DNA of 53,502 nt from Flavobacterium sp. UGB4466 (GTDB lineage Bacteria > Bacteroidota > Bacteroidia > Flavobacteriales > Flavobacteriaceae), in assembly GCF_903469665.1 (NCBI RefSeq), contig NZ_CAGKLC010000027.1, positions 1 through 53,502 of the forward strand, in the 5' to 3' direction. The notes below the pieces were generated by a model. It saw nothing but the letters and a program-made list of their open reading frames with translations. It searched no databases and was not told the DNA's origin. The position numbers and the translations under genes were made by a program. Every line of letters begins with the position of its first letter. Positions within the stretch are counted from its first letter, which is position 1. Positions 33,011-41,118 of the stretch are shown here, one piece after another.

Positions 33011-34897
33011 CTAGTATTTTGGATTCTGACGTGTGATGTTTTTGTTCACGTCTGTTTCATTTTGTGGATAAGGGTACAATTCATGTTTTCCGGCCACAAA
33101 ATTGGTAATCGCAGGGAAGAAATAAGTCGATCTGATTTGTTTGACTGCGGCACTTGTTTCGATCAGTTTATCAGATAAAATTCCCCATCGGATCAAATCG
33201 GCTCTTCGCATTCCTTCGCCCGAAAGTTCCCAGGCTCTTTCCTGTTGAACGGCTTTCAGGAAATTGTCTTTGTTCAGACCGGCAGGCAAACTCATTTCGG
33301 TTGTGGTTGGTTTGGTCAAGAGTCTTGCGGTTGCAGTTGCTCCGGTACCTTTTCCGTCTGTACTGGTAATGGTTACAGTTGGAACAGTGGTATAACCATC
33401 ACCGGAACGCAGCATTCCAATAGTATTTACCCCTCCGGCCGAAAGGGTGATTACTGCCGCTGCTGCATCGGTACCTCCACCGCCTGTGATTTGTATTAAA
33501 ACATTGGCTGCATTGGTATATCCGCTACCTTTTGTTTTTAAGTCAACCGCAATTCGGCTTCCCTGTATGTCGGCACCAAAGGCTCTTTTGCGAACCTGAT
33601 TGATGGCGTCGTAAGCAATAGTATTAGGGCCCTCGTTTAGTTCGTTTTCTACCTCAGCACGCATTAGAAGCAAATCGGAATAACGCATGATTACCCAATT
33701 GATGTGGGTATAAACACGTTCCGCCGTTGCATTGGTCTGGTATTCTCTGCTCCATTTACCAACGGTCCATCTTTCGTCCTGATTGGTGGTTAAAAGCGGA
33801 AGTTTGTTCCCCAGATTGTTGATAGAATAGGTGGCAATCGAAAAATCTCTGCGCTGGTCGGCCGCATTAAAACTATTGTAAAATGGTTTTGGAACTAAAC
33901 ATCTCGAAATGTTGGATGGATAGAAACCAGCAGCTGTAGCCGGACCGTTGAAGTTTCCTACCCAGGAGGCATTTCCTATGTTTCCTGACGGATTATAGAA
34001 AGCAACCTGAAAAATATTCTCTGTAGGTTCTAATACATGCTGACACTGGTTTTTAAATACTTTAGCATAAGACGGGTTTAGTTTATACGGATTTTGGGCA
34101 ATAACATCGTTAATCTGTTGCTGCGCCAGTTTGTAATAGTCTTTGTAGTTTGCAGGACGTTTCATCGTTCCGTCTGCACTTAAAGAGTTACCTCCGGCAA
34201 AAAGTGCGACCCTGGCCAACATGGCTTTGGCTCCCCATTTGTTGATACGTTCGTCTGTAGGCAGCTGCTCCGGAAGCACAAGTGATGCTTCGGTCATGTC
34301 TTTGATGATCTGGGTGTAAATTTCCTGACGGTCTACCAGACCTCCTTTTAGATTGTCTCCAGATTGTGAACTTTTTGTTTTAAAAGGTACATCTCCCCAT
34401 AAACGTACAAGTTCTGAATAATAGAAACCACGAAGGAATTTTGCTTCACCCAAGTAGCGGTTTAGCTGTTCTTTTTGGGCAGCATTTCCATTTGAAAAGA
34501 GCTCCATTTGAGGAATACGTTCGATTACTACATTGGCTCTGTCTATTCCTTCATACAATTTACTCCAAACGGTGTAAAACATATTCGTTTGAGAAATTCC
34601 CTGATAGTGTGCTATGGTTCTCCAGTCATCGGCACCAATTCCGGTCATTTGTTCGATATCGGTATCAGCATCAAAAACTAAGGAAATGTTCCAACCATAG
34701 CTGTCCAGTGACGACATAGATTCGTAAACGCCAAGGGTAGCCATATTGGCTTCGTTTGCATTCGAGAAAAAGTTAGCAGTGGTAAAGTAAGAATAGGGGG
34801 TAACTTCCAGTTCTTTTTCGCAGGAATTAAGAGGTAATAAGAGGCAGGCAATACCGGCTGCTATAAGTATTTTGCGGGAAAATATATTGTTTTTCAT
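33011..34897 (-). CDS. SusD/RagB-family surface glycan-binding lipoprotein with an inserted repeat domain
   Basis: This 628-residue outer-membrane lipoprotein (lipobox LNSC at about 23-26) partners SusC to capture oligosaccharides. Family blocks include GYLGEAKFLRGFYYSELVRLWGDVP (about 149-171), RYSDLLLMRAEVENEL and FLKAVQQERAWELSGEGMRRADLIRWG (about 546-572). Between the last two, residues about 446-533 hold a foreign-looking beta segment with two units of the GSGYT type, GSGYTNAANVLIQITGGGGT and GDGYTTVPTVTITSTDGKGT, not found in ordinary SusD proteins that I know. The frame is open, so this is not a broken gene. The gene starts 16 bases after susC and is translated with it. Confidence 0.93.
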   Translation of the reverse strand: MKNNIFSRKILIAAGIACLLLPLNSCEKELEVTPYSYFTTANFFSNANEANMATLGVYESMSSLDSYGWNISLVFDADTDIEQMTGIGADDWRTIAHYQGISQTNMFYTVWSKLYEGIDRANVVIERIPQMELFSNGNAAQKEQLNRYLGEAKFLRGFYYSELVRLWGDVPFKTKSSQSGDNLKGGLVDRQEIYTQIIKDMTEASLVLPEQLPTDERINKWGAKAMLARVALFAGGNSLSADGTMKRPANYKDYYKLAQQQINDVIAQNPYKLNPSYAKVFKNQCQHVLEPTENIFQVAFYNPSGNIGNASWVGNFNGPATAAGFYPSNISRCLVPKPFYNSFNAADQRRDFSIATYSINNLGNKLPLLTTNQDERWTVGKWSREYQTNATAERVYTHINWVIMRYSDLLLMRAEVENELNEGPNTIAYDAINQVRKRAFGADIQGSRIAVDLKTKGSGYTNAANVLIQITGGGGTDAAAAVITLSAGGVNTIGMLRSGDGYTTVPTVTITSTDGKGTGATATARLLTKPTTTEMSLPAGLNKDNFLKAVQQERAWELSGEGMRRADLIRWGILSDKLIETSAAVKQIRSTYFFPAITNFVAGKHELYPYPQNETDVNKNITRQNPKY

Positions 34898-34913
34898 CTT
34901 TGTAAACTTTAAA

Positions 34914-37900
34914 TTATAGCGAAATATTTAGTCCTGTGATAAACGATTTACTTCTAGGGTAAGCACTAAAATCGACTCCGCGGGTTATGGCATTGTTGAG
35001 TACGTTTACCTCAGGATCGTAGCCCGAATATTTAGTGAATACGTACAGATTGTAAGCGGTAAAATAAATCCTCAAATTTGAGATTTTAGATTTTTTAAGC
35101 CATTCTTTTGGCAAGGTGTACCCGAGACTGATGTTGTTGATTCTTAAAAACGAGCCATCCTCAATAATATCGCTGTACAAACGTCCGGTAGCGTTTCCGT
35201 TAAAGGCAGGATTGGTTTTGCCTTCGTTAAGCGCAGCCAGTTCAGTAGGATCGGTTACACGTTGTCCTGCTGCGTTAATGGTTGTCCATCTGTCTGCATA
35301 AATCGCCAGTGTGTTTAAGTTGTCGAGATTCAGTCTTGAATTGTTTAATACGTTGGCATTATAAATATCGTTTCCTACCGTAAAATCAAGGAATACGCTC
35401 AAATCAATTCCTTTGTAGCTAAAGGTATTGTTAAGACCTCCTGTATATTTAGGATTGGCATCTCCAATGGCAGTTCGGTCTAAATCATTAATTACGCCAT
35501 CCGGTGTACCATTAGGACCGCTGATGTCTTTAAATTTGATAAAACCGGGTTGTGCAACGATATTGTCGCTTACTACACCTGGTTTAAGGGTGTACGTGCT
35601 AGTTGTTGCATTGTAATTAAAATCGTTTACCTGATACAATCCGTCTCTTACATAACCGTACATGACGCCCACCGGTTTTCCAACCTGCAGAATGTAGTCG
35701 TTTCGATCGGTATAACTATTGGTGATCAATGAATTTTCGCCTTCACTCAAACTTAGTACTTTAGTTTTGTTAAAAGCAATGTTGAAAGTTGTACTCCAGT
35801 TAAAACTATTGGTTTTTACGTTTACCGTGTTCAGCGTAAATTCGATTCCGCGATTGGAGGTGGCTCCGATGTTTTGAAATTGTTTTTTGAAACCTGAACT
35901 TGCCGGCACACGGGTGTTGTACAGTAAATCCTTAGAACGGTTTTCGTATAACTCTGTGGTAAGCGCGATTCTTTGTTTGAAGAAACCAATGTCAAAACCA
36001 ATGTTAGCCGATTTTGTAGCCTCCCATTTTAAAAAGGGATTTGGAAGATTGTTCTGAAATGCCGTGATATTCATTTGATTGTTCAAAGGATAAGACCCTG
36101 AATTAAAAATACCCAAAGCAGCATAATTGGCAATTCGATTATTTCCGGCTTCCCCATAACTCAAACGAAGTTTTAAGTCAGAAAAAGCAGGTAATTTATC
36201 CATAAAAGGTTCTTCGATAATTCTCCAGGCAGCTGAAACGGAAGGGAAGTATCCCCACTGATTTTCTGTGCCAAATTTAGAAGACCCGTCTGCTCTTAAA
36301 GTGGCAGCCAGTAAATATTTGTTTTTGTACGAGTAATTGGCTCTTCCAAAAAAAGATATTATTTTATCATCTTCTGCATAACTTGTCGGAATTCCGGCAA
36401 TGGTGCCCAGTTGTAGTTTATCCCAGCCCAGATTAACATCAGGAAAAGCGGTAGCCGAAGCAGTAATTCCTTCTGTATAATTGTAGATGTACTCTTGTCC
36501 GAGAGAAGCATCAAATTTATGCTTTTTGTTAAAAGTCTTACTGTACGTCAGAACGTTGTTGTAATTTAATCGGGTACCAATATTGTGTGTCACTCCGCCA
36601 TTGGCACCACCACTTCTGATGGCTTGTATACCTCTGGAATCGTTAAAATATTTGCTCTTCATGCTATTGTCGGTATAACTGATTAATCCACGATAGATTA
36701 AGCTTGGCGTGATGTTGTATTGCAGCTGCAAACTCATGTTGATGGCTCTGGTAATGGCCTCTCTTTTTTGACTGTCGATGGTAATCAACGGACTCTGGAA
36801 TGTTGGAGAATCCTGATTGTCCAACGGATCTACGGTTAAGGTTTTAAGATCTTCATCAGATCCCGTTTTTCCAATGGTCGGCCTGTACTGTAACAAGTTT
36901 TGCAGCATGCTCAAACGTGCATTTCCACCATCATTTGTTGATAATCCGGTTACTTTTTGATTGGAGTAGTTTACGATTGCGGTAACCGTAACCTTTTTGC
37001 TGATCGAATTGGTTACGTTTAGTTTTGCGATATTTTTTACCGATCCGCTTCCCAGCATAATGCCCTGATCGTTATTCACCGAGTAGAAGGCATTGTATTT
37101 GGTATCATTTTCACCTCCGCTAATGCTTAGCTTGTGGTATTGACTTTCCACGGCATTTCCAAAAACCTCATCCTGCCAGTTGATGCCTTGTTGGTCTTTG
37201 TAAAGGCCTTCAAGCTGATCATAAGTTCCAAAAGCACTCACAAACTTCTGCATTCTGGCATCATCAGTCGCTGATTCATAAAGTAATTGGGTGTATTGGT
37301 AAGGATTCATCACCGGAAGGGTTTTGGCAATAGTCTTGATCCCGGCATAAGTGTCATAACTTAAAGTGAGTTTTCCTCCCTTTGCTTTTTTGGTGGTTAC
37401 CAGTACAACTCCGTTAGCGCCTTGGGCACCATAAATAGAAGTTGAAGAAGCATCTTTTAGTACATCGATTGATTCAATATCCATCGGATCTAAAAAGCTT
37501 AATCCTCCGGTTTGAGCTACACCGTCGACAACATACAAGGGTTCATTGCTTTGTGTAATCGAAGTTCCGCCCCTAATTCTAAGGGACGGTTCAGATCCGG
37601 GTGTACCGTCAGACATGGTCACCTGCATACCGGCAATACGGCCTTGTAATGCCTGTGCCACATTTTGAACCGGAATTTTAGCGAGTTCCTGTCCCTTAAC
37701 AGAAGAGATAGCTCCCGTAAGATCTTTTCTCGCTTTGGTTCCGTATCCTACTACAACTACCTCATCCAGATTATTGGCGTCATCGAGTAATTTAGTATTG
37801 ATAAGCGTTCTGTTTTTAACAGGTTCTTCTTTAGTTTTAGTTCCGATGAACGAAAAAACTAAAATAGCATTTGATTTTACCTTAATTTGATAATCACCGT

Positions 37901-38066
37901 CCATAGCAGTAACAGTGGTGTTTTTGGTTCCTTTTTCAGAAACAGTTGCTCCCGGCATAGGCATATTCTGAGCATCGGTTACCACCCCTTTTACAGTAAT
38001 AATATCCTGCCCGTACATCACTTTGCAGGTGGTAAGCAGCAAAAATAAAAATAGAGTCCTTTTCAT
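34914..38066 (-). CDS. SusC/RagA-family TonB-dependent outer-membrane transporter
   Basis: This 1050-residue protein has a signal peptide (to about residue 19), an N-terminal carboxypeptidase-like beta domain (VKGVVTDAQNMPMPGATVSEKGT..) and the TonB box region DEVVVVGYGTKARKDLTGAISSV. The plug follows (LRIRGGTSITQSNEPLYVVDGV, DVLKDASSTSIYGAQGANGVVLVTTKK), and then a 22-stranded barrel ending SFITGLNISL. It imports oligosaccharides with SusD as lid, driven by TonB. Because this is the only SusC/D pair of the locus, it should take up products of both the heparan and chondroitin arms. Confidence 0.96.
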   Translation of the reverse strand: MKRTLFLFLLLTTCKVMYGQDIITVKGVVTDAQNMPMPGATVSEKGTKNTTVTAMDGDYQIKVKSNAILVFSFIGTKTKEEPVKNRTLINTKLLDDANNLDEVVVVGYGTKARKDLTGAISSVKGQELAKIPVQNVAQALQGRIAGMQVTMSDGTPGSEPSLRIRGGTSITQSNEPLYVVDGVAQTGGLSFLDPMDIESIDVLKDASSTSIYGAQGANGVVLVTTKKAKGGKLTLSYDTYAGIKTIAKTLPVMNPYQYTQLLYESATDDARMQKFVSAFGTYDQLEGLYKDQQGINWQDEVFGNAVESQYHKLSISGGENDTKYNAFYSVNNDQGIMLGSGSVKNIAKLNVTNSISKKVTVTAIVNYSNQKVTGLSTNDGGNARLSMLQNLLQYRPTIGKTGSDEDLKTLTVDPLDNQDSPTFQSPLITIDSQKREAITRAINMSLQLQYNITPSLIYRGLISYTDNSMKSKYFNDSRGIQAIRSGGANGGVTHNIGTRLNYNNVLTYSKTFNKKHKFDASLGQEYIYNYTEGITASATAFPDVNLGWDKLQLGTIAGIPTSYAEDDKIISFFGRANYSYKNKYLLAATLRADGSSKFGTENQWGYFPSVSAAWRIIEEPFMDKLPAFSDLKLRLSYGEAGNNRIANYAALGIFNSGSYPLNNQMNITAFQNNLPNPFLKWEATKSANIGFDIGFFKQRIALTTELYENRSKDLLYNTRVPASSGFKKQFQNIGATSNRGIEFTLNTVNVKTNSFNWSTTFNIAFNKTKVLSLSEGENSLITNSYTDRNDYILQVGKPVGVMYGYVRDGLYQVNDFNYNATTSTYTLKPGVVSDNIVAQPGFIKFKDISGPNGTPDGVINDLDRTAIGDANPKYTGGLNNTFSYKGIDLSVFLDFTVGNDIYNANVLNNSRLNLDNLNTLAIYADRWTTINAAGQRVTDPTELAALNEGKTNPAFNGNATGRLYSDIIEDGSFLRINNISLGYTLPKEWLKKSKISNLRIYFTAYNLYVFTKYSGYDPEVNVLNNAITRGVDFSAYPRSKSFITGLNISL

Positions 38067-38800
38067 AATTTTTTTTAAACCGGAATAAGGGCAACCTTAC
38101 TTCCTAAATTGATGTTATATAAGTTGATATCTGGTCTTGCTGCATAATGAGAAATCACTCTTCTGAATCATTTATCTTCTTCTTCTTATTATTGCGTGAC
38201 CGAAATTCCGAATTACTGTTGTAATAAGTTTGAGATCGACTGCCGTTTGACATTATTGTTTAACCAATCGCTTCATTATTTTTAATGGACGAAAATTATA
38301 ACAATTTATTAACTGAGGAAATTCGCAGAGGAATTTTCCGCCTGACAATTAAAAATAGATTCTGTAGTTGCTGGTTCATTTTTTTGGAATTGGTCATGTT
38401 TTTTTTGATTTAATAAAAACAAATATATAAATCGACTATAGAGGACAGTTTTGAAAATGTCCAAATTGCTATTGATTTTGATTAATTGTACTTTTAAAAC
38501 CCTTTGAAATCCTTGTAAAATCAAGGTTTTATAGTATTTTTGAGATTTTGTTTTCAGTAGGAAAGTGCTGTTTTTACTGCGCTGTTTTGAAATAATTTGT
38601 GTTGGGCAAAAGTTAAATTAAGTGGAATAACAGGTTAACGAAAACGATGTAATTTTTACAGAATATAGGAGGGAAGTAAAGCGATTTGTCATTTCCTTTT
38701 CAGATAAAACTGATAAAAGTGTTGTGGGTTTTTATTTTTTTAGGATAGAAGGAACAATATGTTTACAATAATACCGAAAAGAAACGTGCGGATTGTTTTT
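38067..38800. other. Gene-free leader region of the susC operon
   Basis: About 730 bases without a credible gene; a 71-residue minus-strand frame at 38309-38524 has no family features. It probably contains the untranslated leader of susC. No recognised RNA structure is seen. Confidence 0.5.
38420..38427 (-). promoter_or_regulatory. Possible -7 box of the susC operon
   Basis: The minus strand reads TATATTTG, a perfect TAnnTTTG. It lies 354 bases before the susC ATG and would give a long leader. No -33 TTTG was seen at the right spacing. Confidence 0.35.
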
Positions 38801-38802
38801 TT

Positions 38803-39000
38803 TATGGGTCATTCCTACGGAATTCAAATGTCGGGGACGAAATTTTTGTAGGGATGGATTTTAATCCATCCCTACAAAATTGACCGAGCCAAAGGCTCTT
38901 TTTAGTAGTTCCGAAGGAACGGCTCATATTGTAGCAACGGATTTTAATCCGTTGAATGAAAAAGGAAGACAACGTTGGAATTCCGTAGGAATGGTACATA
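38803..39000. repeat. Nested palindromic repeat, sister copy of the 15116-15690 family
   Basis: It opens with CATTCCTACGGAATTCAAA and closes with GGAATTCCGTAGGAATG. Inside are GGATGGATT..AATCCATCC (38851-38872), GAGCC..GGCTC, GTTCCGAAGGAAC and CAACGGATT..AATCCGTTG. It lies between the hepC terminator and the susC leader. Confidence 0.85.
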
Positions 39001-39021
39001 CCATCCGGTAATTAGTAGCTC

Positions 39022-39052
39022 CCAAAAAAAAAGCGTCTAAATTTTAGACGCC
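39022..39052 (-). terminator. Terminator of the GH88-PL8-hepC operon
   Basis: GCGTCTAA and TTAGACGC (39033-39051) form a tight hairpin. On the minus strand nine T residues follow. It lies about 40 bases past the hepC stop. Confidence 0.9.
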
Positions 39053-39090
39053 TTTACAATACATAATATTTTGAAAGGAATTAGAAAAGC

Positions 39091-41073
39091 TTAATCATTC
39101 AGATTTGTTTTTACCTCACTTTTTTTACTATCAATTTGTAAACTCATATCAATAATTCCCTTTTCGAAATCATTAGCCTTATTCATCTTAATGCTGATCT
39201 CTGGCGCTTTAGTTCCGTCATACGGATAAACTACCGTAATAAAAGTTTGTGTTGCAGCAGTGGTTTTCGGCTTTTCAAAAACAAAAGCCGGACGTGCGAT
39301 TTCTTTGGCATACTGATAGGAAACTTTACCATCTTCTTCATTTAGGGTTACTCTATCGGTATTTAAAGATTGTATCAAAAGATTGTTGCCATCTTCGTAA
39401 GTGGTTGTAACACTATTGTTTGTTTTGTTGAAAACAGGTTTACTGTCTTCTTTTAATTGAAAGTGAACTCCTAAGTTTCCGGTAGCTTTTCCAATTGTTT
39501 TATCCAAAATTAAAAAGTACTTCTGATCTATAAAAAGAATGGTACGCTGGTGGTTTAAATCAGTATAACTTGGATTGGTATAGGTCAATTGATCTAAGTT
39601 TTTAGAGGTACTCCATTTGTTTTCTTTGGCTTTGGTAATGATCATGTTCTGATTGTCAAGTGTCAACGTGCTGTGTACTTTGGTTTGACGGTACCAATTT
39701 CTCATTTTGGTTACCTCAGCATCACCACTGTAAATGTAGCAGCCTGTATCTGGTGTAAAATTGCGTCCTTTTACCCAAAGTTCAAACGTACCGTTGTCGG
39801 GCTGTGCATGGAATTCGGCCGGAGGCCCCGCTTTAACAATCATGACGGTTGATTTGTCGTTCCATCCGTTTCTAAAAGTATAGAAACCTCCGTCTGATAA
39901 GCCATGGGATCCATAATTGGGTAATTGTCCTTCAGCACCAGCTGTACCCAAATATTTCAGGAGTCCGTTTTCAGGAAACATTTTTGACCAGTTTAGAAAT
40001 TGTTTTATTCTGCCACTTTTATCAAAAGTCCAGGAGTCGCCAAACATTGGTGTACTGTAATCGGGGAAAGAAATATTGGCTGTCGCCACCATCATTTTTT
40101 CGATTGTTTTGGAGTAGGTTTCCGGAAATTCTTTAGCTACACCCGCCATTTTAGCCGAGTTGTAGGCTTTTAAAAAGATTTCGATACAGGCAACGTGATA
40201 AATCGGTGAAAGCTCCCATTGTACGCCATCAGGGAGTACTTGTAGTTTTATTTCGCGATTGAGTATTTCGATGCCGCTTTTACGCCATTCTTCTGCTGCT
40301 TTGAGTTCCGGGAAAAAGGCTCCTGCACTCAGGATGCGCTGTGCTTCAAACAATAGATGATTGCCTTCTTTGCTGTAATTCTTAGGAATATAAGCCGTCT
40401 GTTTGGAGAAGCTGTTTAAGAATTCCAGTAAAAAAGCGGGTGTAAAATTCGATGAAACTACAAACAGGTTGAAGGTTCCCGGAAGACTTTGTATACGCTC
40501 TGATACTTCTAACGGGCGCCAGGCAAATTGGTCATTTTCTTTCGAACGTCCTAAAACGTTTTTTTTCTCCCAATCGCGAAACTGAGAAACCCATTCTTTG
40601 GCATATTTTTCATCGCCGCTGCTTCTGTAGGCCATTCCCATAGGCTGCCACCAGGTTACACGATGCAGCTGCCAGCGTACTTCATTGTCTTTTACCGGCC
40701 AGTAATCCCAGTTAATATCGGTTCCGTAATCAAAATAGCCATAGCCTTTGTGAGGCTGAAACTGATGCAATAAAGCATTATCGGCTTTTAACTGATTGGC
40801 TTTTCCGATATCTTTTCCTCTAAATCGGGTTTCATCGCCCACATTAAAATCAGGGCTTTTGATCTTTCTTCGCTCGCGGTAATAATTGAGCAACGCTCTG
40901 GCGGCTTCGTCATATTTACCGGAAGTAAAAAGCTGATTTACATTCTCCAAACCCGGATAGTGAAGGTTGACAACATCAAAACTTTCTCTTGTCAGTTGTT
41001 TTTCCTGTGCATGAGTAAAATAAGCGGTGGTAAATAGCAGGAGTAAGGTTATTGTTTTTTTAAGATTTTTCAT
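39091..41073 (-). CDS. hepC: Heparinase III (heparan sulfate lyase, PL12)
   Basis: This 660-residue enzyme aligns by eye along its whole length with Pedobacter heparinus heparinase III: for example ALVHQFQPHKGYGYFDYG there and ALLHQFQPHKGYGYFDYG here. It cuts heparan sulfate and heparosan at low-sulfated glucosamine-glucuronate links by beta-elimination. Likely catalytic residues are Asn238 (KEGNHL), Tyr292 (SPIYHVA) and His422 (EFHAQPDNGTFE), each two short of the P. heparinus numbering. A signal peptide ends near HAQ-EK and there is no T9SS tail, so it is probably periplasmic. It is the last gene of the GH88-PL8-hepC run, 45 bases after the PL8 gene. Confidence 0.95.
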   Translation of the reverse strand: MKNLKKTITLLLLFTTAYFTHAQEKQLTRESFDVVNLHYPGLENVNQLFTSGKYDEAARALLNYYRERRKIKSPDFNVGDETRFRGKDIGKANQLKADNALLHQFQPHKGYGYFDYGTDINWDYWPVKDNEVRWQLHRVTWWQPMGMAYRSSGDEKYAKEWVSQFRDWEKKNVLGRSKENDQFAWRPLEVSERIQSLPGTFNLFVVSSNFTPAFLLEFLNSFSKQTAYIPKNYSKEGNHLLFEAQRILSAGAFFPELKAAEEWRKSGIEILNREIKLQVLPDGVQWELSPIYHVACIEIFLKAYNSAKMAGVAKEFPETYSKTIEKMMVATANISFPDYSTPMFGDSWTFDKSGRIKQFLNWSKMFPENGLLKYLGTAGAEGQLPNYGSHGLSDGGFYTFRNGWNDKSTVMIVKAGPPAEFHAQPDNGTFELWVKGRNFTPDTGCYIYSGDAEVTKMRNWYRQTKVHSTLTLDNQNMIITKAKENKWSTSKNLDQLTYTNPSYTDLNHQRTILFIDQKYFLILDKTIGKATGNLGVHFQLKEDSKPVFNKTNNSVTTTYEDGNNLLIQSLNTDRVTLNEEDGKVSYQYAKEIARPAFVFEKPKTTAATQTFITVVYPYDGTKAPEISIKMNKANDFEKGIIDMSLQIDSKKSEVKTNLND

Positions 41074-41118
41074 TAGTATTTAATTATTGTTTTTTAAATT
41101 CCAAATTCAGTTAATCGT

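Noticed and set aside
38309..38524. 71-residue minus-strand open frame in the susC leader
   Set aside because: No recognisable domain, located where a leader is expected.
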